Below, piece by piece: positions 1-6,778 of a stretch of 10,594 nt of DNA. Within the stretch, counting starts at the first letter, position 1. The number at the start of each line of letters is the position of its first letter. The translations under genes and the position numbers were made by a program. The DNA is from Acidobacteria bacterium UBA7540 (GTDB taxonomy: Bacteria > Acidobacteriota > Terriglobia > UBA7540). The notes beneath the pieces are model-generated. The model searched no databases. It was not told the origin of the DNA and saw only the letters and a list, made by a program, of their open reading frames with translations. Location of the stretch: NCBI GenBank assembly GCA_002478145.1, contig DLMI01000075.1, positions 1-10,594 of the forward strand. The letters run 5' to 3'.

Positions 1-231
1 CTCATGATCTGGTCGTTAGCGCAGGTGTGTGCAAAATTCGTACAGGGAGCGCTTCTGCCCGGGCAGTTGGCGAAACAACGCTGCAAAGACCGAGCCGATC
101 AGAGTGGACTTCCCGGCACCGTTCTGACCCACAAGCGCAATAAGGCCGGGGCCCAGCGCCTCGAAATCCACGCTGACCGGGCCGGGAAAAGCTTCCGTAA
201 TACCGCACAAGTTAAGCTGATGGATTTTCAC
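1..231 (-). pseudogene. SbcC/Rad50-like AAA ATPase, N-terminal part; interrupted by an in-frame stop and cut by the window edge
   Basis: The reading frame starts at a GTG (229-231) with a strong Shine-Dalgarno (GAGGAG) seven bases upstream. It encodes the N-terminus of an SMC/SbcC-type ATPase: a short beta-strand lead (MKIHQLNLCGI), then 'GLIALVGQNGAGKSTLIGSV', which carries the Walker A motif at residues 35-43, then 'LYEFCTH'. Family members are large (often 600-1000 residues), with a coiled coil and a C-terminal Walker B half, and they partner an SbcD-type nuclease; such a nuclease is encoded just upstream on the same strand. A TAA at 16-18 ends the frame after 71 codons. The following codons (Arg-Pro-Asp-His-Glu) stay open to the window edge, so a CAA/CAG-to-TAA change would explain it. 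It may be a nonsense mutation or a sequencing error; the rest lies outside the window. The family call is firm, the pseudogene call less so. Confidence 0.6.
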
Positions 232-271
232 GCTTTTACTCCTCGTAATTGAACGACGCCGGTTAAGCCCT

Positions 272-276
272 ATTCA
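272..276. repeat. Left target-site duplication ATTCA
   Basis: ATTCA directly abuts the left terminal inverted repeat and is repeated exactly at 622-626 next to the right one, which marks the insertion point of the 345-bp element. Confidence 0.75.
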
Positions 277-621
277 TGTAGGTTGTCACGATTAGTGAAA
301 ATCTGTGTCAGAGTTGTTGAAAATTCGTGTCACAGAAAGTGAAATATTCCTACTTGGCAGTATTGTGGCCGCTGGCGGCGGAGGTCTAAATGGCTGGCTC
401 ACCTACGTGTTCTTACACTGGCATTGCGTGGCCAGACCCGGGTCGGCGGAAGCTGATCTCCGCTATCGCACCCATTGAATCGTAGGATTATTTCAACAAC
501 CGTGACACAACCGTAGGATCTTTTCAGGAATCCTGACACGAATTCTCATGAATTCTGACATCACGCGCTGCAAATCCTTTGATATCAATAGGCGCGTTTT
601 CACCTACCGTGACAACCTACA
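277..621. mobile_element. 345-bp non-autonomous element (MITE or deletion derivative), IS21-like ends
   Basis: The ends are TGTAGGTTGTCACG (277-290) and its exact reverse complement (608-621). With mismatches allowed, the inverted repeat extends to about 25 bp with 22 matches (both ends continue to GTGAAAA). ATTCA occurs immediately outside each end (272-276 and 622-626), a perfect 5-bp target duplication. The left end has GTCA cores at 285, 307 and 329, exactly 22 bp apart, each followed by a GAAA block. The right end has the inverted core TGAC at 503, 534, 556 and 610. Multiple internal copies of the terminal motif, TG...CA ends and a short duplication are typical of the IS21 family. I see no open reading frame or transposase remnant in the interior (354-480), so it would need a transposase supplied in trans. 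Being an element is well supported; the family assignment is inference. Confidence 0.8.
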
Positions 622-626
622 ATTCA
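622..626. repeat. Right target-site duplication ATTCA
   Basis: This is the partner of the copy at 272-276. Removing the element plus one copy restores a 222-bp spacer between the metallophosphoesterase and the ATPase gene. Confidence 0.75.
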
Positions 627-757
627 CCACCGAACGAAACGCCGACTGAAAAGCGAACCTGCCCGGCCCTTGCTCTGCCCGATGGATGGGGTTTTCTAGC
701 CGGGCTGTGACAGCCTGGCCGCGGTAGCCGCAAGCCTGGTTCGCATTTGGCGTTGGG

Positions 758-775
758 AGAGGGCCGAAGCCCTCT
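758..775 (-). terminator. Hairpin with UUCG loop downstream of the metallophosphoesterase gene
   Basis: A 7-bp perfect stem (AGAGGGC/GCCCTCT) closes a four-base loop that reads TTCG on the minus strand, about 30 bases past the stop of the minus-strand gene. No T-run follows, so it is a weak intrinsic terminator at best and may instead stabilise the 3' end of the transcript. The rest of the spacer (627-803) shows nothing else I can name. Confidence 0.3.
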
Positions 776-803
776 GATCTTGGCGGTGGGGTTGTGAGTG
801 CGG

Positions 804-1976
804 TTAGCGATACCGGAAGGTTTGCCGCGATTGAGTGAGCACAGATGACTCAATCTGCGCAAGCTTGGCGAGCAGCCGTTCCTGCCGCTCTACAGGAGGT
901 TCGCCCTTGATGGCCCAGTATGCCCGCAGCTTGTCTTCAGCCGTCTTGGCCAGTCTGAGTGGCACAATCTCGGTCGGGCCTTCCGGCTCGTGCTCGATCT
1001 TAACTTTCAATTCGGCGGGATTGGCTTTGAGTAATTGCTCCCGCAGCCTCTCTTGTTCCTCGCGACTCAGCGATTCATGGAGCCCTTTGGCCACCGTCAC
1101 CACCAGCTTCACGCGAGCATCATTGAGACGCGCTGGGTCCAGAGGATTCTTGAAGTGGAATTCACCGTTCTCATAGACTGCCCGGAGTTCCACCATGTTG
1201 CGCGTTGGCGACAATCGGAACTGGACATCAAGGTCCGATAGGTCAGGCCTTAGAACCGGCTCCTTCAATGTGACCAAGTGATACCCCTTGTCTTCTTGCT
1301 CACTGTAGTCGCACCGAGACAACGATCCCACATACCAGACTCGGGGGGCCAGTTGCTGCCGGAGGTGGATGTGACTGAGCCCCACATACTGGGCCTGCAA
1401 GCCACGTAGCGGATCAAGCGGATACTCGGCGCACTGGCCGACCAGGGGCTGCCCGCTGCTCACCTTGGCCCCGACGACACCGAAGTGGCCGAAGAACAGG
1501 CTAAAAGAGCCGGGCCGCCGTGAAAACCGTTCGTTGAATTCTTGGAGCCGTCGGACGAAGGCCTCGGAAAGGTTGCTTTCCTCCGGGCTCCCCGCAAACT
1601 CCGCCTTGCGCGGATAAGGGAATACCGCAATCGAAACGTCATCAAGCTCGATGAATTCGGGTTCCGTGCATAGAAAAATGGGGTGAGTGCCCTTGGCCTT
1701 CGCGAGGACATACAGGTCGTCATCAAGCTCGGCCCCATGGTTCCCAGCCACAAGCAGAACCGGTGCTTGGTTGGCCACCCGGATCAACATGTCTACCCAG
1801 ACGTTGCGTTCTTTGATGGTCGCCTTGTAGGTCGTCAGATCTCCATTCACGACGAACAGGTTGGTATGCGATTGCACCGCGTCCGCCACAAACCACTCCA
1901 GACATCGAGTCGTGTCGGCGAAGTAGTGATCCTCTTCCAAGTGTATGTCACCCAGATGTGCGCAGACGAAGTTCAT
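804..1976 (-). CDS. SbcD/Mre11-like metallophosphoesterase (DNA exonuclease subunit)
   Basis: This is a 390-residue calcineurin-like phosphoesterase. The metal-binding motifs appear in order: GDIH (residues 9-12), NGDL (44-47), GNHG (78-81), GHF (163-165) and SHIH (201-204). They are followed by 'YVGSLSRCDYSEQEDKGY' (215-232), which resembles the 'PGS..R.DF.EE...KG' segment of SbcD nucleases. The C-terminal 150 residues would form the capping and partner-binding part. The family acts in the cytoplasm as an Mn-dependent exo/endonuclease on DNA ends together with an SbcC/Rad50 ATPase, and such an ATPase start lies next downstream. Two small departures are SHIH where GHxH is usual and GNHG where GNHD/E is common; the metal-ligating histidines remain. 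I chose ATG 1976 because AAGGAG precedes it by about ten bases; a GTG at 2009 in the same frame lies upstream of that site. Partnership with the ATPase is inference from order. Confidence 0.85.
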   Translation of the reverse strand: MNFVCAHLGDIHLEEDHYFADTTRCLEWFVADAVQSHTNLFVVNGDLTTYKATIKERNVWVDMLIRVANQAPVLLVAGNHGAELDDDLYVLAKAKGTHPIFLCTEPEFIELDDVSIAVFPYPRKAEFAGSPEESNLSEAFVRRLQEFNERFSRRPGSFSLFFGHFGVVGAKVSSGQPLVGQCAEYPLDPLRGLQAQYVGLSHIHLRQQLAPRVWYVGSLSRCDYSEQEDKGYHLVTLKEPVLRPDLSDLDVQFRLSPTRNMVELRAVYENGEFHFKNPLDPARLNDARVKLVVTVAKGLHESLSREEQERLREQLLKANPAELKVKIEHEPEGPTEIVPLRLAKTAEDKLRAYWAIKGEPPVERQERLLAKLAQIESSVLTQSRQTFRYR

Positions 1977-2249
1977 GACGAACGCGCTCCTTTCCCGCGC
2001 TGTTGTCACCTAAACTGTGCCGTTTTGCAAGGTTATGGTTTATTTTTGATCTTCGATATTTCAAACGTGAACGATCGGCGCGGGGCGCCCTGCTTCCCCA
2101 ACGGGTGAGACAGCCAAATGGCCGGTAAGACCGAGAGCGGTTCCTAAACACGCCTTGGCGACTTATCAATACTGATGCCAAAGCACCGAGAGCATCCCGC
2201 CAAGCCGCAGAAAAAAGTGCGGACGATATCCTGAGGTCCGCTTTCAGGG
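1977..2249. other. Intergenic region between metallophosphoesterase start and oleate hydratase remnant
   Basis: This stretch holds the leader of the minus-strand metallophosphoesterase. It includes an AT-rich piece near 2030-2070 where its promoter probably lies, although I find no convincing -35/-10 pair. The rest has no recognisable coding sequence, and I could not find the missing N-terminal part of oleate hydratase in any frame. Confidence 0.4.
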
Positions 2250-2876
2250 ATGACCGAGTCTTTCAGTCTCGGCTCGATGGACTCGGCTCCAGTCCTGAAG
2301 GGCAAATCCGACGGTGGTTCCTGGACTCTTTGGGAAAAGATTGCCGCCCGCAGGCCGCAGTTCGGTCGTCCCGCTAACTTCACCGAACATATTGAGGAAT
2401 CGAAGTGGCTGTCATTCACCACCACTCTCCACGACCCGACCTTCTTCCGGCTCGTTCGGGATCTCACGGGCAACGTCCCGGGAGAGGGCGGGCTTATTAC
2501 CTTTCCGGAATCCTGCTGGTTAGCCTCAATCGTCTTACCTCACCAGCCCCATTTCATCGGGCAGGCCGCGGACGTTCAAGTTTTTTGGGGCTATGGCCTG
2601 TTCGTCGATAAACCGGGCAACTTCGTGACGAAACCGATGTCGGCATGCGCAGGTAGAGAGGTTATGACGGAGATCATAGGCCGCCTTGGGGTTGGGGACC
2701 ATACACATAAGATACTCGAAACCTGCATCCCGTGCATGATGCCTTTCATCACCAGTCAGTTTCTGCGTCGGGCCAAGGACGATCGTCCCCAGGTCGTACC
2801 GGAACACTCGAAGAACCTCGCCTTCATCGGGCAATTCTGCGAGCTCCCGGAAGACATGGTGTTCACAACCGCATGA
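2250..2876 (+). pseudogene. Oleate hydratase (MCRA family) remnant, both ends missing
   Basis: The 208-codon open frame matches the central to C-terminal part of oleate hydratase (myosin-cross-reactive antigen family), a flavoprotein that adds water to the cis-9 double bond of oleic acid. Recognisable family stretches are 'GSWTLWEKIA' (residues 23-32), 'VFWGYGLFVDKPGNFVTKPM' (111-130), 'CIPCMMPFITSQF' (159-171) and 'NLAFIGQFCELPEDMVFTT' (189-207). Full-length members run about 560-650 residues. The N-terminal FAD-binding GxGxxG region and the catalytic residues of the first half are absent. The C-terminal segment is also lost: the frame ends in 'TTA-stop' where the family continues with 'TTEYSVR'. 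Homology begins almost at the ATG (family '...GSMTE'), and there is no good Shine-Dalgarno. The open frame without internal stops suggests the truncation is fairly recent. It is very unlikely to be an active hydratase. Its end is only three bases from the 3' end of the converging regulator gene. Confidence 0.8.
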
Positions 2877-2879
2877 TTT

Positions 2880-5800
2880 TCAAGCAAGACCCCCAGCATC
2901 CGCGGGGGTTGCCGCAGAGTCCCCAAAGGCTCTACTTACGTCCGTCGCCGAAAGGAATGTTGTGCGAAGTGGCCCTTCCGGTCCGAGGGAGTTCGCCAAT
3001 TTGAGAATCGTTGCACGGCTGAGTTCCCGGTGGTGTTCGGCTAAATCGTTGTCTCCTGCGCGTGCGTGAAACTCGGCCGCGGTTCCATGAACCCGCCAGG
3101 CAGCCAGCGGGACTTCGTATCCTTCCATCGTTGACAAGGCCTTCATGATGCACTCCTCCGCGCGGTTCCACTCCTCTGCCGCCATCGCGACCCGCGCATT
3201 CACTTCCCAAGCCAGGGCCTGCCACGTGTGTTCCGCAGTCGCCAACGCGATCTTCAGAAACCTTTCTGCCTGCGGTCGCGCTTGGGCCAGATCGCCTTTC
3301 GCCAGCCAAAGTTCTGTGAGAGCAGATTCGAGTGGCATGCGCCAGTACCAGTCAAACATGATCGACGGCCGATCCATGTCTGCCCGCGCCAACAAATGCT
3401 CAAGCGCGCTTTCATAGTTTCCTAAACCCGTCTCCGCTGAGCCCGTCAGAAACAGGCACATCCGGATTATGATTCGATACGGAGTTGGATAGTCAGGCGC
3501 GGGGCCAAGCGCTGGATCTCTGACCAATGGGAGCGTGGAGTTACAAATCGCCAGCACGCCGGCAAAGTCCATGGCGTGCAGATGCACCCAGGCTCGGTGG
3601 AGGTGCACTGCCTGCCACCAGTAATGGTCGGCGTTCTTGTCCAACATGGCAATTGAGTCCTCCATCTTTCTCAGCGCCTCGCCCCACTCTCCCAGAAACA
3701 GAAGACTCCAGGTCAGGGCGACTTGGGCCCGTAGATGCGTAGTACTTAGATAGGGGTTCTCCTCCATTGTCTCGAACAGGATGACACGGCTCTCGATCAA
3801 GTTCCGGCGCGCTTCGCGGTATTCGGAGGAGATCCAGCTTATGAAGCCCCAGTCGGCCAAATAAGGGGCGAGTATGCGGCGGTTATCTGAGTTGAGAATC
3901 TCCGCGAATGCATTGCGGAACTCCTCCACATCGCGAGGATTCCACCCTAGCCACAGGCGCAGGGCAAAATAGCTCGCACGCGCCCTTGCCCGCAGGAGCG
4001 CATCGCCCTGTCGGCCGCTGAGCCGAAGCGCCCGTTCCAGGACTTCCTGCGAACGCTGAGAACTGGTCCACGATAACGGCCACGCCATGTCGATGAGCGC
4101 GCGCACCTCCACATCGACCAGGCCATCATGAGCTGCACGTGCAGCCAGAGCTTCATAGGTTTCGATGGCGCGCATGTCGCTGAGCACCGTGTAAATCACC
4201 GCCAGCTTCTCCAGAATCTCGATTTCGCTTACCGTTCGCTCGGCCTCGGGCAGCTTGCTCACCAATTCGAGAGCGTGGTCCAGGATGGCTGTGGCTTGCC
4301 GAGGTTCAAACCGCCGCCCGGACGTATCCGCCGCAAGCTTCAGGTACTTGATGGCACGCACCCAATCTCCGCCCTGTTCGAAGTGACCCGCGAGCGAGGC
4401 CGCGGCCTCGTTCACTCGTTCCCAGTGTGCCTCAGCCCACTCTCCTAATCGCCTGTGCAGCTTGGCTCTGCGTCCCGGGGCAATTCGCCGATAGCACACC
4501 TCCTGGTAAAGCACGTGCACAAACCGGTAGCATGCGGAGACCGTTCCATCTGCGAGCTTCTCAGAGCCGGCCGAGCGCACAATGCGATGCCGCCGTGAAA
4601 GCGTTTCACACACGTCTTCAAACACTTCCGGGTCCAGGCCTATTACCGCGGCTCTGGCGGCGACCGAGAACCGGGAGCGTCCGATGCTCTCCAGGCTTGC
4701 TACCTCCAGCACCCGCTTCTCCTCAGTGCTCAGGCGGTCGATCTGGACTTCGATCATCTGTTGCAAACTTTTCGGCACCTCCAGATCGATTCCCTTCAGA
4801 GCGACCCGGAGTTGCCAGCTTCCCTTATTCCGGGAGATCAGGCCCCGCTCGGTCATGTGGTTCAGTGTCGCCACCATGAACAACGGATTGCCCTCCGATT
4901 GCCGGTACAGCAGGCTGGCCAAACCGTCCGGCAGGCTGGCTCCCGATGACTCGGCCGCGAGATATTCGGCCACTTCGGCTTCGCGCAGCGGCTCCAAAGC
5001 GATCTCGCGACATAACTGATGAACCAGCAGGTCCTGCTTGAGAACATTCAAGGGATGTTCCGAGACGATCGCATCCACCGGGCGGTAGGTGCCGATGACC
5101 ATCAACTTGGCGGGCGGCCGTCGGCGTGCCAGGGCCGAGATGAGATCGACGCTGGAGGCATCCGCCCAGTGTAGGTCCTCGAAAACCAGCAGCAGCGGGT
5201 TTTCCGAGGTGATCGTCTCCAACACCTCACCGATCTCCCGCAGCATGCGCTCCCGTGTGGCGCCAAGGATCTCCCGCTGCAGCATGTCGCGGTGTTCGCG
5301 TTTCACCAGTGCGGGAAACTGCACCAGCCAGGTAGGAGCTTGCGCGGCCAACCTGTGGACAAGGGATTCTTCTCCCGAACCACGGCATAGCCCACCGAGC
5401 GCCTCCAGCATCGGGTAGTACGGTTCCTTGCCTCCGTAGCCTTCCACGCACTGCCCACGGGCAATACGAAGGGAGAGTACGTTGGCGGCAGCCCGTCGTT
5501 GGAATTCGTCGACCAGCGTGGTTTTTCCGATGCCCGGCTCCCCCGTGATAAAAACGATCTGCCGCTCCCCCCGCAGGGCTTTTCGAAGACAGCGGTCCAA
5601 CTCGGCTATGGCCGGTTCGCGGCCCACGATCTTTTTCACCGCCTCCGTTGGCAAGTCGAATGGCTGAGCAGTGATTTCCTCGATGACTGGAGCCACAAAC
5701 TGGTATCCCCGCTTAGGCAGGGTTTCAATGAATACCGGCTTGTCGGCGTGGTCGCCCAGCACCCTCCGGATTTCCTTGATGTACTTTCTTATAACTTCTG

Positions 5801-5981
5801 GATTGACATAGGTCTCGGGCCAGAGCGCCTCCAGAAGCTCGTCCTGGCTGACCAGCCGCCCGGCGTGTTCCACCAGATAACGGAGCACGCCAAAAGCCTT
5901 GGGGGTGAGGTCAGTCCGAGCTTCACCATGCCACAGGCACTGGTTTGCGGTATCGAGCCGGAATGATTGAAACCTTCTCAT
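2880..5981 (-). CDS. Winged-helix/STAND ATPase transcriptional regulator with TPR-like C-terminus
   Basis: The protein has 1033 residues. Residues 1-98 form an OmpR/CadC-type winged helix (Trans_reg_C): 'DLTPKAFGVLRYLVEHAGRL' (24-43), 'LWPETYVNPEVIRKYIKEIR' (53-72) and the wing 'TLPKRGYQFVAPV' (87-99). A short linker leads to an AAA_16/STAND ATPase opening with 'IVGREPAIAELD' (118-129). Walker A is GEPGIGKT (147-154), Walker B is LLLVFEDLHWAD (263-274), and a sensor-like strand 'LMVIGTYRPVD' lies at 293-303. From about 520 to 1010 the sequence is helical and alanine/leucine-rich, with TPR-like repeats. Known relatives couple ATP-driven oligomerisation and ligand sensing through the helical repeats to DNA binding; here the inducer and targets are unknown. 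There is no receiver domain or membrane segment. The ATG at 5981 has only a weak GGCGAG upstream. The gene is alone on its strand and faces 800 bp of non-coding DNA, so autoregulation there is plausible. Confidence 0.88.
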   Translation of the reverse strand: MRRFQSFRLDTANQCLWHGEARTDLTPKAFGVLRYLVEHAGRLVSQDELLEALWPETYVNPEVIRKYIKEIRRVLGDHADKPVFIETLPKRGYQFVAPVIEEITAQPFDLPTEAVKKIVGREPAIAELDRCLRKALRGERQIVFITGEPGIGKTTLVDEFQRRAAANVLSLRIARGQCVEGYGGKEPYYPMLEALGGLCRGSGEESLVHRLAAQAPTWLVQFPALVKREHRDMLQREILGATRERMLREIGEVLETITSENPLLLVFEDLHWADASSVDLISALARRRPPAKLMVIGTYRPVDAIVSEHPLNVLKQDLLVHQLCREIALEPLREAEVAEYLAAESSGASLPDGLASLLYRQSEGNPLFMVATLNHMTERGLISRNKGSWQLRVALKGIDLEVPKSLQQMIEVQIDRLSTEEKRVLEVASLESIGRSRFSVAARAAVIGLDPEVFEDVCETLSRRHRIVRSAGSEKLADGTVSACYRFVHVLYQEVCYRRIAPGRRAKLHRRLGEWAEAHWERVNEAAASLAGHFEQGGDWVRAIKYLKLAADTSGRRFEPRQATAILDHALELVSKLPEAERTVSEIEILEKLAVIYTVLSDMRAIETYEALAARAAHDGLVDVEVRALIDMAWPLSWTSSQRSQEVLERALRLSGRQGDALLRARARASYFALRLWLGWNPRDVEEFRNAFAEILNSDNRRILAPYLADWGFISWISSEYREARRNLIESRVILFETMEENPYLSTTHLRAQVALTWSLLFLGEWGEALRKMEDSIAMLDKNADHYWWQAVHLHRAWVHLHAMDFAGVLAICNSTLPLVRDPALGPAPDYPTPYRIIIRMCLFLTGSAETGLGNYESALEHLLARADMDRPSIMFDWYWRMPLESALTELWLAKGDLAQARPQAERFLKIALATAEHTWQALAWEVNARVAMAAEEWNRAEECIMKALSTMEGYEVPLAAWRVHGTAAEFHARAGDNDLAEHHRELSRATILKLANSLGPEGPLRTTFLSATDVSRAFGDSAATPADAGGLA
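2889..2909 (-). terminator. GC-rich hairpin at the 3' end of the regulator gene
   Basis: A six-base-pair stem ACCCCC/GGGGGT with a nine-base loop covers the last codons of the 1033-residue regulator on the minus strand. It is followed by TCTTGCTTGAAAA, a poor T-tract. It could act as a weak terminator at the convergent junction with the oleate hydratase remnant, or it may just be coding sequence. Confidence 0.25.
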
Positions 5982-6243
5982 CTCGCCATCTACTCAGATC
6001 CTGTCCCGCACAATGGCGACGCACTCAGCAATATTGTACACGATATGGTCGCACCGGAATCTCGCATGCGCTTCCCCGCATTGGGGTTAGCTATTTTCGT
6101 TCAGGCTATCCATTGTGGAAACAGTTCCGCTTGCGGACAACCCTAGATGGAGTCGTGTATCGACTATATCGCGGCTCCTGGCGACTCTCTTGAGCCAAGG
6201 AATGCCCTCTTAAGGTGGGGGGGCAACTCTGCCGATCTCGAAG

Positions 6244-6297
6244 GTCGATGCGCTTCCATTCAAAAAGGCGAGCATCGACAAGCTAACAGCTTGTTGA
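6244..6297. promoter_or_regulatory. Two overlapping inverted repeats (possible operator or alternative hairpins)
   Basis: Stem A is GTCGATGC (6244-6251) with GCATCGAC (6272-6279). Stem B is TCGACAAGCT (6275-6284), a three-base loop AAC, and AGCTTGTTGA (6288-6297), which pair at all ten positions if one G-T wobble is allowed. The stems share 6275-6279, so in RNA they would exclude each other. As DNA, stem B is a compact near-palindrome typical in size of an operator. It lies about 265 bp upstream of the STAND regulator's start codon. Function is unproven. Confidence 0.35.
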
Positions 6298-6613
6298 CAA
6301 AGGACATAGCGCTCGACTGGAACCCCTCGCAACGAAAGCAGAAGCGGCTAACCCGCGCCCGGCTTCGGCTTCCCTGTTTTTGGATCAGCAAGTCCGTTTT
6401 AGTGCAAATTTCCTGCCACCATCACGGCAGCTTAGACACCGTATTACCGGTCCATTCATAGAGATGCCAGAGGAGAGGCTAACGCCTATCACCACGACTT
6501 GGTATTTGCAACACCGACGAATCGGTACGCTACCTACCCCGGCCACCCGCCGCTTCGGCTGGCTGTCTCGCTGCTGAACTCCCCTCAAGGTCTTCACTCG
6601 ACCCGTCGTAGGC

Positions 6614-6656
6614 GTGACAGGAACGAAAAGTCACAAAAAAGATATGGAAAGGTCAC
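6614..6656. repeat. GTGAC/GTCAC repeats with 22-bp spacing
   Basis: GTGAC at 6614-6618 is inverted relative to GTCAC at 6630-6634, with 11 bases between. A second GTCAC lies at 6652-6656, exactly 22 bp after the first. Each GTCAC is preceded by an A/G-rich block (GAAAA, GGAAAG). The same core and spacing occur in the left end of the mobile element at 277-621. It may be a solo relic of an IS21-type end or a regulator site ahead of the Trp-rich gene. Confidence 0.35.
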
Positions 6657-6719
6657 ACCTTCTTGCTCGAAACACCCTAGTCTAAGCCCGCGCGCGGAGT
6701 ATTTGTTATGCGACTCGGA

Positions 6720-6749
6720 CCCAAACCGCTATTTATATGTCGGTTTGGG
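6720..6749 (+). promoter_or_regulatory. Perfect 9-bp dyad upstream of the Trp-rich protein gene
   Basis: CCCAAACCG (6720-6728) and CGGTTTGGG (6741-6749) are exact inverted copies around a 12-base AT-rich loop. The dyad ends about 13 bases before the Shine-Dalgarno of the next gene. In mRNA it would form a stable 5'-leader hairpin; in DNA it could bind a dimeric regulator. No T-run follows, so it is not an intrinsic terminator. Confidence 0.5.
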
Positions 6750-6778
6750 ACAGTCTGAAAAAGAAGGGGGGTTAGACG

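Larger units (their letters stand above)
5982..6778. other. About 800-bp intergenic region, no convincing gene
   Basis: This region separates the divergent minus-strand regulator and plus-strand Trp-rich gene. Short open frames here have no Shine-Dalgarno, no recognisable domain and uneven composition, so I do not call them. It contains overlapping inverted repeats near 6244-6297, 22-bp-spaced GTCAC repeats near 6614-6656 and a strong dyad at 6720-6749, each listed separately. No tRNA cloverleaf, CRISPR repeats or clear sigma-70 promoter were seen. Confidence 0.5.

Noticed and set aside
617..862. Minus-strand 81-codon open frame overlapping the end of the metallophosphoesterase
   Set aside because: It overlaps a well-supported gene and the mobile element boundary, is Pro/Arg-rich in a random-looking way, and has no recognisable motif.
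1977..2009. Upstream GTG start for the metallophosphoesterase
   Set aside because: The Shine-Dalgarno AAGGAG lies between this GTG and the ATG at 1976, and the phosphoesterase fold begins at the ATG.
4427..4879. 150-codon plus-strand frame opposite the STAND regulator
   Set aside because: It is antisense to a long, domain-rich coding sequence, with composition expected of a shadow frame.
6294..6322. TTGACA as a -35 promoter box
   Set aside because: No acceptable -10 element lies 16-18 bases downstream; the hexamer is partly within the palindrome.
6338..6400. GC-rich hairpin followed by a T-run (near 6343-6385)
   Set aside because: The stem needs a bulge and there is no gene upstream on that strand to terminate.
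6147..6461. 104-codon plus-strand open frame in the intergenic region
   Set aside because: No Shine-Dalgarno and no domain or motif; it crosses the inverted repeats and reads like non-coding sequence.
6650..6668. Possible sigma-54 promoter (GGTCAC...TTGCT) before the Trp-rich gene
   Set aside because: The spacing between the GG and GC elements is two bases too long for a -24/-12 promoter.
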